Positions 55,404 through 63,475 of a DNA stretch of 64,000 bases are shown here, piece by piece. The stretch comes from Amycolatopsis solani (GTDB lineage Bacteria; Actinomycetota; Actinomycetes; Mycobacteriales; Pseudonocardiaceae): the NCBI RefSeq assembly GCF_033441515.1, contig NZ_JAWQJT010000001.1:2480001-2544000 (forward strand), given 5' to 3'. The notes beneath the pieces were generated by a model that was given only the letters and a program-made list of their open reading frames with translations, was not told the DNA's origin and did not search any database. How positions within the stretch are numbered: position 1 is the first letter of the stretch; each line of letters opens with the position of its first letter. Made by a program: the position numbers and the translations under genes.

Positions 55404-57043
55404 CACCTCGAGGCCTTCCTCCCGAGAAAGAGTTTGCCGTCGCTGTAAACGTGAGGGACTCCGCCCCATCTAATAGCTTTTTCGACCGAGTCGAAGAAGC
55501 CGCGACCGTTTCGGTTGGCGCTGGTGTTGCACAGCACGGGCACGCCCGTTAGGGACTGGAACTCGGTGAGAATGATAAATATCAACGGATTCTGTTCCTC
55601 GTTGATGGTCTGGAGTCGTGCGGTCCCGTCGAGATGGACGATTGCCGGGATTAGTTCTCTGCCACGCTGATTCAACTTATGCTCGAAGACCATGTAAGGG
55701 TCTGGCGTCCCTGGTTCGAAGTAGTCTGGAGCATGTTTTTCTAGGCACAGGGGAGCGATGGGGCGGTACGGCTCACGGCCCTTGATGGCATTGAGCCGGT
55801 CGCGCATCTCGGGCCGTCGCGGATCAGCGAGGATGCTGCGGCCTCCGAGTGCTCGCGGGCCGACTTCTGCCGGTCCGTCGAGAACCATGACGGGATGTCC
55901 GTCAGCCAGAACGGCCGCGACGTTTGCTGGCGATGCTGGCGATCCCAGACGGCGAGTCTTCTTGAGAGTGGGCCCGCTGTGAACTCGCCAGTGTGTTGTG
56001 ACCTCCCCGGTCATCGCCGCGCGCCCGGCGACAGCGGCACCGAACGCTACACCCGAGTCGTTTGGGAACGGAGGAACCCAGACGCTGTCGAAAGACCCGG
56101 ACCGCCGGAGAGCGGCATTCCATTTGATGTTCAGTCCGGCGCCGCCGACCACGGAGAGGCGACTTCCTGCCCGTTCGGACGCGGGCAGAACTCGATCGAG
56201 CTGCATTCGGAGAGCTCTCTCGAGCGCAAAGTGAAGGCCAGCGAGGACGTCGGCGGGGCTCATGGTTTCTCGGTGGTTGTAATGGAGGTTCGCGAGTCTC
56301 CGGGCAAGGGCTGACGAGTCAGTGATACCAGCCATTTTAGAGGACTTCATGGCCGCGGACATCACGTCCGCGACCTTTGCGGCCGCAGGTTCCCCTTGCT
56401 CCTTCGCCGTTGCGATGAAGGCCATGACCTTACCCGCGACATCCAGTCGATCACGCGACGGCGCGTTCATCGAGTCCGGTCCGAACGGCGGCATCAACAT
56501 CGCGGTCCTTGAGTAAACGTCTAACGCGATCGGGAACAGGGTGTCGATGAAACTTAAGCAGCTTCGTGTTTTCTCGAATAGCGCCGGCGCGACGCCGCCA
56601 TCCCACACCAGTACATAGTCGCGTGCGGGCGACGGACCCGGCGCCGAGCCGAGGGCGGCGTAGACGTGGCTGATCACATGCGGCACCGAGACGGCCGCTC
56701 GTCCTAGAACGTCGCTTGGCACGAGTTCCGACTCTAAGTCGACGACCGTGCCGGGAGAGTACTCCGGCGCATACGGCGCGACCCGAATCCTCGGCCCATT
56801 CGGCAGTTGAAGGTAACCGTCTCTGTCGGTGAACCAGCCGTCAACCACCAACAAGTCAGGAGTGTCATCCAACGCTCCTCCAGCCTTGAGAAGCAGTTCG
56901 ATGTCGGCCCGTCCCATGGCGCGAGCGAATCGCCGTCTGCCGAGCTTTTCGAGTTCGACGATCGTCGATGTGGTACTTCCCCTGGTTGCCGCAACGGAAG
57001 CATCGTGAGTCAGCTTGAGCCCAACGGTTAATGCTTCGGTCAC
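55403..57043 (-). CDS. Carbamoyltransferase (NodU/CmcH/TobZ family)
   Basis: 546 aa from GTG 57043, with GAGGGC 8 nt upstream; the frame is open to 57310. The N-terminal Kae1-like domain begins TVGLKLTHDASVAA. SVVGGAGLNIKWNAALR, EVGPRALGGRSILADPR and REPYRPIAP are signature blocks, and PVLCNTSANRNGRG ends the C-terminal domain. It makes carbamoyl-adenylate from carbamoyl phosphate and ATP and transfers the carbamoyl group to a hydroxyl, commonly of a sugar. First gene of a tightly overlapping five-gene operon. Confidence 0.9.
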   Translation of the reverse strand: MTEALTVGLKLTHDASVAATRGSTTSTIVELEKLGRRRFARAMGRADIELLLKAGGALDDTPDLLVVDGWFTDRDGYLQLPNGPRIRVAPYAPEYSPGTVVDLESELVPSDVLGRAAVSVPHVISHVYAALGSAPGPSPARDYVLVWDGGVAPALFEKTRSCLSFIDTLFPIALDVYSRTAMLMPPFGPDSMNAPSRDRLDVAGKVMAFIATAKEQGEPAAAKVADVMSAAMKSSKMAGITDSSALARRLANLHYNHRETMSPADVLAGLHFALERALRMQLDRVLPASERAGSRLSVVGGAGLNIKWNAALRRSGSFDSVWVPPFPNDSGVAFGAAVAGRAAMTGEVTTHWRVHSGPTLKKTRRLGSPASPANVAAVLADGHPVMVLDGPAEVGPRALGGRSILADPRRPEMRDRLNAIKGREPYRPIAPLCLEKHAPDYFEPGTPDPYMVFEHKLNQRGRELIPAIVHLDGTARLQTINEEQNPLIFIILTEFQSLTGVPVLCNTSANRNGRGFFDSVEKAIRWGGVPHVYSDGKLFLGRKASR

Positions 57044-58384
57044 GGAGAACGCCCTCGCAATGTCGGTTGGTTCCCGGTGCTCAGCGATGGGCCACCGTTC
57101 CATCCAGGCCCCGCTCACTAAGCTTCCGTTCCAGTGTAAGGTGCGCTCGCCTCCTAGTCGACATCGCTGAGCAGGCCGGCACGCTATGTTGCTGGCAGTC
57201 ACCAACCTGTTCGTCTGACAGGGAGTCACCGGCCAGAGCGCTTTGAAGGATCGAAATACCGCGTTGATCATAGGCTGGATCCGCTGCTGGACGGGTTGAG
57301 TGTCCAGCATTCATCGCCGACGCTGAGAACCGCGCGGCGTGCCCGCTGGCGGATTGCGCGACTTCGCCGGAGTTCGAGATCATCTTCCTCACAGCCGCGT
57401 CAGGTGAGTCGACGCCGCTCGACGTGCTGGCGGTCGTCGGGATCCCGTTGGCGGCCGAGGACCTGGCCAGGGCGATCGGCGGCCTGGTCACCAACGGATC
57501 AACCGACTGGCCGTGATCGTCACCCGGCTGATGGGCACCCTGGCCAGCATCCGCGACGCCAAGGGGTGATGAAGGACCCCCGGCTGCCGAGCGGCCACTG
57601 GCCGCAGGCAGACAACCTGTGACCGCGAGGTGCGCCGTGAACGCGCCGGCGCCCAAGGATTCCCGCCCTACCACGGCGGGCCTCCCACACCGCCCGCGGA
57701 GCGCAGCACCGGCAGCGGCTGGATCATCGCGATCGCCGCCATCGGCGTGGTCATCCTTGCCGGTGTCGCTGGGGTGTGCTCGGCCTGCCCACCGCAGCAG
57801 CGCCATGGACGTGCGATCAGACTTCACTCCACGGGTATTCGGCGCTGAACCGGTCAAACTCGTGATTCAAGTCCTCATCGCGGGCTTCATGGTCCACGAC
57901 AATCGACGAGCTGGCGATCAGGCCGGCAGCGTCGAGTACCCCGGCGACCGCATGCACGATCGTCGCGTACCGGGATGGCGGTACGTCAATGGCAGCCGCA
58001 CCCGAAACTCACGTGATCCCACGCGGTCAACGATGGCTGTCGCGAATAAGGGACACCACGGCGCCAGATGAGGTAGAGCTTGGACGTAGTTTGACCCGAC
58101 GAAAGTAGGCCGTGTGTCACGCCGCCCGACGACCAGGCGAACACGGCGTGGTCACTGGGTCTCGCGCGGAAGCCCGGACAGGCAGCTTGGCCACCTGGAT
58201 GCATGGGCAAGACTGGCACTTGCTCGGGTGGCCCGGCTGGCCTAACACCCGCTGTGTCTGCGCTGGTCAACACTCTGATCGGCAATACCAAGTGCAAGGG
58301 TGAGCGCCGTGAGCTGCGACCCCACCACAGTGAGGGTGAGCTTGAGCCGCTCGGCTTGACAGCGGCGGCGACGTCTCGAAATAT
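57044..58384. other. Decayed intergenic region with gene remnants
   Basis: About 1.3 kb without an intact gene. A plus-strand frame at ~57275-57515 reads CPAFIADAENRAACPLADC and later PLDVLAVVGIPLAAEDLARA, but it has no start. A hydrophobic segment (GWIIAIAAIGVVILAGVAG) is encoded near 57718-57775. On the minus strand, 57817-57990 encodes HAVAGVLDAAGLIASSS, ending in EYPWSEV, also without a good start. These look like truncated genes left by rearrangement. Confidence 0.45.
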
Positions 58385-58400
58385 CCGAACAAGTGTTCGA
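58385..58400. promoter_or_regulatory. SOS box (LexA operator)
   Basis: CCGAACAAGTGTTCGA differs by one base from the actinobacterial LexA palindrome TCGAACNNNNGTTCGA. It lies 72 bp upstream of the imuA'-like start and is expected to be repressed by LexA and induced by DNA damage. Confidence 0.82.
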
Positions 58401-58471
58401 TGGGTTCGGGTGCGCTCGCGGCTTTCCACGTGGGCGTCTCCGGTGCGTGTTCGTGGTGCTGGAGGTGCGTG

Positions 58472-59176
58472 GTGGCGGTGCCGGAAGTGGTGGCTGGGCT
58501 CGCCGCGATCCCTGGCGTCCGCACCGCGGCGCAGCTTGATGACCCAGCGTCGGATACTTCCTCGTCTGCTGGTTCTTTGCCGGTGGCGCAGGCTCTCGCT
58601 GGACTGGTGCCGAATGGTCTGCGGCGCGGCAGCACGGTGGCGGTCCGCGGCTCGACCGCCTTGGTCTTGGCCTTGTTGGCCGAAGCGATGAGGGAAGGAT
58701 CGTGGGCGGCGATCACCGGCATGCCCGAGGTCGGCCTGGTGGCGGCCGCCGAGCTGGGCGTCGACCTCGACCGGCTCGCTCTCATCCCTGATCCCGGCGC
58801 TGAGGTCGCCGCGGTGCTCTCGGCGTTGATCGACGGGTTCGATCTGGTCGTGCTCGGCTCGGCTGTCGCCCGTGGGATTCAGTCGCAGTTGGCTCGTCGG
58901 CTGGCCGGACGTGTCCGCAACCGGGGCGCGGTGCTGCTCTGCGCCGGCCAGTGGCCCGGCGCTGAACTCGAAGTGAGCGTGTCGAGTCGCCGGTGGCGGG
59001 GTCTCACCGACGACGGCTTCGGCCACTTGGAGTTCCGTGACGTGGTGGCGACCAGCCGCGGCCGCGGTCCGGCGGCTCGCCCTCGCAAGGTGGCGCTGCG
59101 GCTTCCGGGCCCCGACGGTGCTGTAGCCGCTGTCGAGACATCCGCCGACCGCAGACTGACCGAGGTCGCCGGATGA
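58472..59176 (+). CDS. imuA': ImuA'-like (RecA-fold) DNA-damage-inducible protein, orphan
   Basis: 234 aa from GTG 58472 with GGAGG 6 nt upstream. The central part (SLPVAQALAGLVPNGLRRGS; TALVLALLAEAMREGSWAAI; FDLVVLGSAVARGIQ) has a RecA-like layout but no intact Walker A. The C-terminus RWRGLTDDGFGHLEFRDVVA is conserved in ImuA' proteins, which recruit the mutasome ImuB and DnaE2 in mycobacteria. An SOS box upstream supports the call. No imuB or dnaE2 follows; the next gene encodes a GNAT-like protein, so this copy is separated from its usual partners. Confidence 0.78.
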   Translation: MAVPEVVAGLAAIPGVRTAAQLDDPASDTSSSAGSLPVAQALAGLVPNGLRRGSTVAVRGSTALVLALLAEAMREGSWAAITGMPEVGLVAAAELGVDLDRLALIPDPGAEVAAVLSALIDGFDLVVLGSAVARGIQSQLARRLAGRVRNRGAVLLCAGQWPGAELEVSVSSRRWRGLTDDGFGHLEFRDVVATSRGRGPAARPRKVALRLPGPDGAVAAVETSADRRLTEVAG

Positions 59177-59231
59177 TTCACACAGCGCGGCGGCTGCGTG
59201 TGAGTTGGTCGGGACCGTTGCGGGGTGCGCG

Positions 59232-59855
59232 ATGATCAACCAGGCGAGCGGCGCCGTTCGGTCAGGGGCGCGCGGCGAGTACGGCGGGCTGATTCCCGTC
59301 CGGCCTGCGTCCAGCAAGCTCGTCGTCTGCCTGCGCGGTCACCGGCTCGACCTGGACCTCTACGACAAGCTCAAGCCCTACAGCCACCGCTACCGGCTGC
59401 ACGGCACTCTCTGCGAGGTCTGCCGCGCGCAGGAAGGCTGCGATCTCGCGGCCCGGCGCCTCGCCGAGTGGGCGCACCTCGACGTCACAATCCAGCACCC
59501 GCCCGGCTTAGCCCCCGATGACGGGCTCGTCTTAGTCGCTCATCCACCGGCCGCGGGAACGCTGGCGGGTCGGATCGAACTCCAGCTCGCCGGCACCGAG
59601 GTCGGCGCGGTGACTGCCAGCCTGTGCGCGAGCTGCCAGACGGCCACCCTCGACTACGTCCATGTCGCCGCCGAGTACCGGCGCCTCGGCTTCGGCCGGA
59701 CATTGGTGGCGGCTGCGATGGCTCGTGCCCCGTGCTACCGGTGGACGGCGCCGCTGCCGGACGGCCCGGTGGCGCAGTCGTTCCGTGCCCGGATCGCCAT
59801 GCGCCGGGCGGATCCGGCGTGTGTCCACGCCAGCCTCTTGCAGCGTAGGCGATAA
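59232..59855 (+). CDS. GNAT-like acetyltransferase with Cys-containing N-terminal region
   Basis: 207 aa from ATG 59232; the frame opens at 59205. LHGTLCEVCRAQEGC and SLCASCQTA contain CxxC pairs that may bind zinc. The C-terminal YVHVAAEYRRLGFGRTLVAA is GNAT motif A (RxxGxG) for acetyl-CoA. The domain is short and the last strand diverges. Substrate unknown; it follows the orphan imuA'. Confidence 0.6.
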   Translation: MINQASGAVRSGARGEYGGLIPVRPASSKLVVCLRGHRLDLDLYDKLKPYSHRYRLHGTLCEVCRAQEGCDLAARRLAEWAHLDVTIQHPPGLAPDDGLVLVAHPPAAGTLAGRIELQLAGTEVGAVTASLCASCQTATLDYVHVAAEYRRLGFGRTLVAAAMARAPCYRWTAPLPDGPVAQSFRARIAMRRADPACVHASLLQRRR

Positions 59856-60046
59856 GTATCCGTGAGCCTCGTAGCGGTTCGACGGCGCGATCGAACGCTG
59901 TGCGTCTCCTGCTCAAGATTCCGATCAGCTCTTGACTGAAGGTCGCGCCAGATTGCTTGGCGCGTTGTGTCGGCTGCGCGGTCGCTCGTTCGTGGTAGGG
60001 GATGAGCTCGGCGCCAGGCTGGGCCGGCAAGGGAAGGGGCTTCACC

Positions 60047-60871
60047 ATGGCGAGTACCTCCGCACGTGAGAGCAGGCCGTTGCGGTTCGGGGTCGTGGCG
60101 CCGATCACCGCCGGCCTGCCAGCCTGGCGTGATCAGCTGCGTGGTCTGGCCGACAGCGGTTACTCGACGATCTTGATGCCCGATGTGCCGCAGTGGCAGC
60201 CGGCACCGGGACCGGCGCTCGCGGTGGCGGCGACGATCACCGGCCTGCGGGTGGGCACCTGGGTGTACGCGTCTCCGGTCCGGCCGACGTGGATCACCGC
60301 GTGGGAGGCCCACTCGTTGTCCGTGCTCACCGAGGGGCGGTTCGAGATGGGCATCGGCACCGGCCGGCCCGGGATCGCCGGCCAGCTCCGTGAGCTGGGC
60401 TTGCCGATCAGCCCGGCGAACCGGACGAGCCAGGTGCGTGACGTGGTCACGGCTCTGCGTGACCTCGACGGCCCGGACCGGCACACGCCGGTGGTGATGG
60501 CTGTGGGCGGCCCGAAGGCACAAGGGCTCGCCGCGGAACTCGCCGACACCGTGACCTTCGTGATGCCACAGATTGAGACGCGGGCCGCGACGATCCAGCG
60601 GGTGGAACGCTTCGACAACCGCCGCGGTGCGGAATTGGCGTTGCACGTGCCTGTGGTGGGCGATTCGGTCACGGCGTTCATGGCCGGACCCGACACCGAC
60701 CCCGCTGCCGTCCGAGCCGCGGACTCGCTGGCGTTCCTGCCCAGTGATCCTTCTGCCGCTGCTGAGGAGATTCAACGGCGGTGGGAGGAGATCGGGTTCT
60801 CCTACTTCGTGGTCGGGGCCGAGGCTGCCGGTGTTCTTGCGCCGGTCGTTGCCGAGCTGGCGGGCCGGTGA
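60047..60871 (+). CDS. LLM-class flavin- or F420-dependent oxidoreductase
   Basis: 274 aa from ATG 60047, with AAGGGGC 7 nt upstream; the frame opens at 60002. PLRFGVVAPITAGLPAWRDQ starts the TIM barrel, RVGTWVYASPVRPTWITAWE and EGRFEMGIGTGRPG are bacterial luciferase-family blocks. It is shorter than most members (usually 300-350 aa). The reaction and substrate are unknown. Confidence 0.85.
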   Translation: MASTSARESRPLRFGVVAPITAGLPAWRDQLRGLADSGYSTILMPDVPQWQPAPGPALAVAATITGLRVGTWVYASPVRPTWITAWEAHSLSVLTEGRFEMGIGTGRPGIAGQLRELGLPISPANRTSQVRDVVTALRDLDGPDRHTPVVMAVGGPKAQGLAAELADTVTFVMPQIETRAATIQRVERFDNRRGAELALHVPVVGDSVTAFMAGPDTDPAAVRAADSLAFLPSDPSAAAEEIQRRWEEIGFSYFVVGAEAAGVLAPVVAELAGR

Positions 60872-61020
60872 CCGCGGAGGCATGCGCCCCGGGTGCGACA
60901 CCCTCACGCGCCGGCACGGCGGTAGCTTCGACTGCGCCCCTCGTGCTGATGATCTAACGGTGGTCCTGCAGCGCTACTGTCGGTGACAGAGAAGCATGGA
61001 TAGCGGGAGGTTGGTGTCGG

Positions 61021-61434
61021 GTGGTGGAGGTTGGATACCCGGTGTCGATCAAGGGTGTGCTGGTCCGGGATGGCCGAGTCGTGTTGATGCATAACGAGCG
61101 CGACGAGTGGGAGCTGCCGGGCGGCCGGATCGAACCCGGCGAGACTCCCGAGCAAACCGTCGCTCGAGAGATCACCGAGGAGTCCGGGTTACCGGTCGAC
61201 GTCGAGATCCTCGATGCGTGGGTGTACCACATCGCCGTGGCCGCGAAGGATGTGTTCATCGTGACCTATGGCTGCACCACGACCTCCAGTGCCGCGCCGG
61301 TCCTCAGCCATGAGCACAGCCGAATCGGCGAATTCCTGGAAGACGAGGTCTCCGAGCTGCCAATGCCGGAGGGGTACAAGCGGTCGATCGCCACCTGGTT
61401 CGACCGGCTCCGCGCCCGGCAAGCGGTCCAGTAG
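61021..61434 (+). CDS. Nudix hydrolase
   Basis: 137 aa from GTG 61021. The Nudix box GGRIEPGETPEQTVAREI, continuing TEESGL, matches GX5EX7REUXEEXGU exactly. SIKGVLVRDGRVVLMHNERD is the preceding strand pair. It hydrolyses a nucleoside diphosphate linked to X. It converges with a second Nudix gene 51 bp away. Confidence 0.88.
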   Translation: MVEVGYPVSIKGVLVRDGRVVLMHNERDEWELPGGRIEPGETPEQTVAREITEESGLPVDVEILDAWVYHIAVAAKDVFIVTYGCTTTSSAAPVLSHEHSRIGEFLEDEVSELPMPEGYKRSIATWFDRLRARQAVQ

Positions 61435-61484
61435 CGTCCCTCGCCTGGGCCGCTCGACACGCTGTGCCACCAGCAACGGGGAGG

Positions 61485-61979
61485 TCAGGCGGTGAGCGCC
61501 AGGGGAGTGGTGGGGAAGTGATCGTTAAGAAGCGCTTGCAGAAGGTCAGGCAGCTGAGCAGGCAACAGCTTGTCCCGGCAATCGGCAAGGTCGATTGCTG
61601 ACCACCAGCGGTGCTCGATGAGCCCGGCCCGCTCGTTGGCGGTGTGGCGGAGTGCGACCTGCGGTGCGTCGTGGTCGGTGCGGGCGAGGTAGACGTGGTC
61701 GAGGCGGTGATGCTCTCGTCCGCGGTAGGTGAAGCGGCTCTCGCGGGTCCAGAGCTTGCGGCCGATCTCGTCCAGAACCAGCCCGGTTTCCTCGGCGATT
61801 TCGCGGCGGGCGGTGTCCTCGAGCTTCTCGCCGGGGTCTTGGCCGCCGCCGGGGAGTTCCCACCAGTGATGGTCGGGGTTGTCGGGGTCGCGGGCGTGGA
61901 TGAGCAGGACCTCGTCGGCGGGGTTGAGGAGCAGGACGCGGGCGCCGACCCGCAACGTCGGGTCGCTGGCGACGGTCAT
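61485..61979 (-). CDS. Nudix hydrolase (MutT/Ap4A-like)
   Basis: 164 aa from ATG 61979. Nudix box GGGQDPGEKLEDTARREI then AEETGL matches the consensus exactly. The N-terminal VLLLNPADEVLLIHARDPDN and WWELPG are typical of the (d)NTP/diphosphate group. It is the last gene of a minus-strand series with EEP, kinase and radical SAM genes, 57 bp after the EEP stop. Confidence 0.9.
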   Translation of the reverse strand: MTVASDPTLRVGARVLLLNPADEVLLIHARDPDNPDHHWWELPGGGQDPGEKLEDTARREIAEETGLVLDEIGRKLWTRESRFTYRGREHHRLDHVYLARTDHDAPQVALRHTANERAGLIEHRWWSAIDLADCRDKLLPAQLPDLLQALLNDHFPTTPLALTA

Positions 61980-62036
61980 CCGGTTCGGCCCCTTGTGCTC
62001 GGCGGCTGGTGTGGCGGCCGGGCACGAGCCCTCTGG

Positions 62037-62852
62037 CTAGAACAGCGTTGCCTCGCGGTCCGCGGCCGGGTCGGACGTTATCAGCGGCGCGAGCGCGGTG
62101 AGCGTCAGCTGGACGGCGAGTCCTGAATGGTCCGTGAGGGCGGGGTTCCCCGAACGGGTGTCGTGGACGTAGGAGCAGCTGGTGAGGTGGGCGAGGAGCG
62201 GAGTGGAGGCGTGGGCGTGGTCGTAGCGGTAGCCGAGTTCGGCGCGGCGGGCCCAGCTGTGCTCGACGGCGGTCGGGTGCAGTGCGCGGAAGAGGTCGGT
62301 GAGGCCGTGTCGTTGGGTGAGTGCGGTGTAGAAGGCGGTCTCGAAGGGCGCGAACTGCCCTGGGTGAGGCGGTACGTGCTCGGGTTCCAGGACGTTCAGA
62401 TCACCCAGAAGGAGAACGGCGGCGTCGTCCCCGGTGGCTTCGTACGCCTGGTGGAAGGCCTCGATCCACTCTCGCTTGCGGGTGGTCTTCGCTTCGGTGG
62501 CGTCGCGGGACGGGACGTAGGCGCCGAGGATGCGCAGCGGGCCATCGTCGGTGTCCAGCGCGATGCCAGCGAGCCGCGAGGGCATGTAGGACATCGCCGC
62601 GCCGATGGGGTCCACGGTGCTCTCGAACCGGGAGAGCAGCATGACGCCGCGTTCCTTATCGGGGTAATGGGGGAAGGTGACTGCCCAGCCGGCGTCGCGG
62701 TAGGACTCGGCGATCAGCTGGGTGCCGGGCCCGGAGCCGGTCTCGGTGAGTACGAAGACGTCCTCACCGCGGCGGGCGAGCCAGTCGCGCTGGCGGCGGG
62801 CTCGTTCGACGGCGGGGTTGCCGACATTGAGGGTGAGGACGGTCAGGGGCAT
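62037..62852 (-). CDS. Endonuclease/exonuclease/phosphatase-family hydrolase
   Basis: 271 aa from ATG 62852, overlapping the kinase stop by 10 bp. The EEP fold shows LTLNVGN (Asn), VLTETGSG (metal-binding Glu), LLLGDLNVLEPEH (catalytic Asp-Asn) and ALTDHSGLAVQL (Asp-His pair). No signal peptide. Members cleave phosphodiesters in nucleic acids, lipids or dinucleotides. Strong coupling to a nucleotide-kinase-like gene suggests a nucleotide or phosphoester substrate. Confidence 0.9.
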   Translation of the reverse strand: MPLTVLTLNVGNPAVERARRQRDWLARRGEDVFVLTETGSGPGTQLIAESYRDAGWAVTFPHYPDKERGVMLLSRFESTVDPIGAAMSYMPSRLAGIALDTDDGPLRILGAYVPSRDATEAKTTRKREWIEAFHQAYEATGDDAAVLLLGDLNVLEPEHVPPHPGQFAPFETAFYTALTQRHGLTDLFRALHPTAVEHSWARRAELGYRYDHAHASTPLLAHLTSCSYVHDTRSGNPALTDHSGLAVQLTLTALAPLITSDPAADREATLF

Positions 62853-63475
62853 GCCGGGCTCTCCGTGAGGGTGCGGTGGATCAGGTCGACGATGGTGCCA
62901 GCCGTGGCGCGGGGATCGTCGGCGCACTCGATCATCTCGACGGGCCAGCCCTGGTCGCGCAGGAAAGTCATGGCCGCCAGGTAGCCGAGGGTTTCGCGGA
63001 AGCTGCTTCCGGGGGTGCGCTCGAAGCGGCTGTGTCCGCCGCGGGCGCGCAGCCGCTGTTCGACGTCCGCGGGTGGAGCTTTGAGCGCGCACACGAGGTC
63101 GGGGCGGTACACGTCGTGGTTGAGTGCCCAGACGACGTCGAGGGGGATGTCGTCGAGTCCCTGCAGGACCAGCGACGATGCCGCGTACCGGTCGCAGAGC
63201 ACGATCTTGCCCTCGGCCAGGGCCGGGAGGATCTCGATGGCCAGCTGGTGGTGCCGGTCGGCGGCGCAGAGGCAGGCCAGGGCCATGTCGCGGTAGGTGT
63301 CGGTGCCATGCCGAGCCAGCTCACCCAGCGGGGAGCGCGACGGCTGGACGGTGGCGTGCACGGGAACGCCGTCCGCTCCGAGTAGCTTGGCGACCAGCGC
63401 CGTGATCGTTGTCTTGCCGACGCCGCCGGGGCCTTCGAAGGTCACCAGCTTGCCCGGCAGCCGCGGGGCGCTCAC
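62843..63475 (-). CDS. Thymidylate-kinase-like P-loop kinase
   Basis: 210 aa from GTG 63475, which overlaps the radical SAM stop as GTGA. Walker A is FEGPGGVGKTTITAL, the DR(Y/H) motif is VLCDRYAASSLVLQG, and a lid region lies near RLRARGGHSRFER. It matches the dTMP kinase fold, but its location in a radical SAM operon suggests a specialised paralogue rather than the housekeeping Tmk. Confidence 0.87.
   Translation of the reverse strand: MSAPRLPGKLVTFEGPGGVGKTTITALVAKLLGADGVPVHATVQPSRSPLGELARHGTDTYRDMALACLCAADRHHQLAIEILPALAEGKIVLCDRYAASSLVLQGLDDIPLDVVWALNHDVYRPDLVCALKAPPADVEQRLRARGGHSRFERTPGSSFRETLGYLAAMTFLRDQGWPVEMIECADDPRATAGTIVDLIHRTLTESPACP

Noticed and set aside
60883..60986. 34-codon plus-strand frame after the LLM gene
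   Set aside because: The ribosome-binding site is too close to the ATG and the peptide has no helix or conserved pattern; treated as noise.
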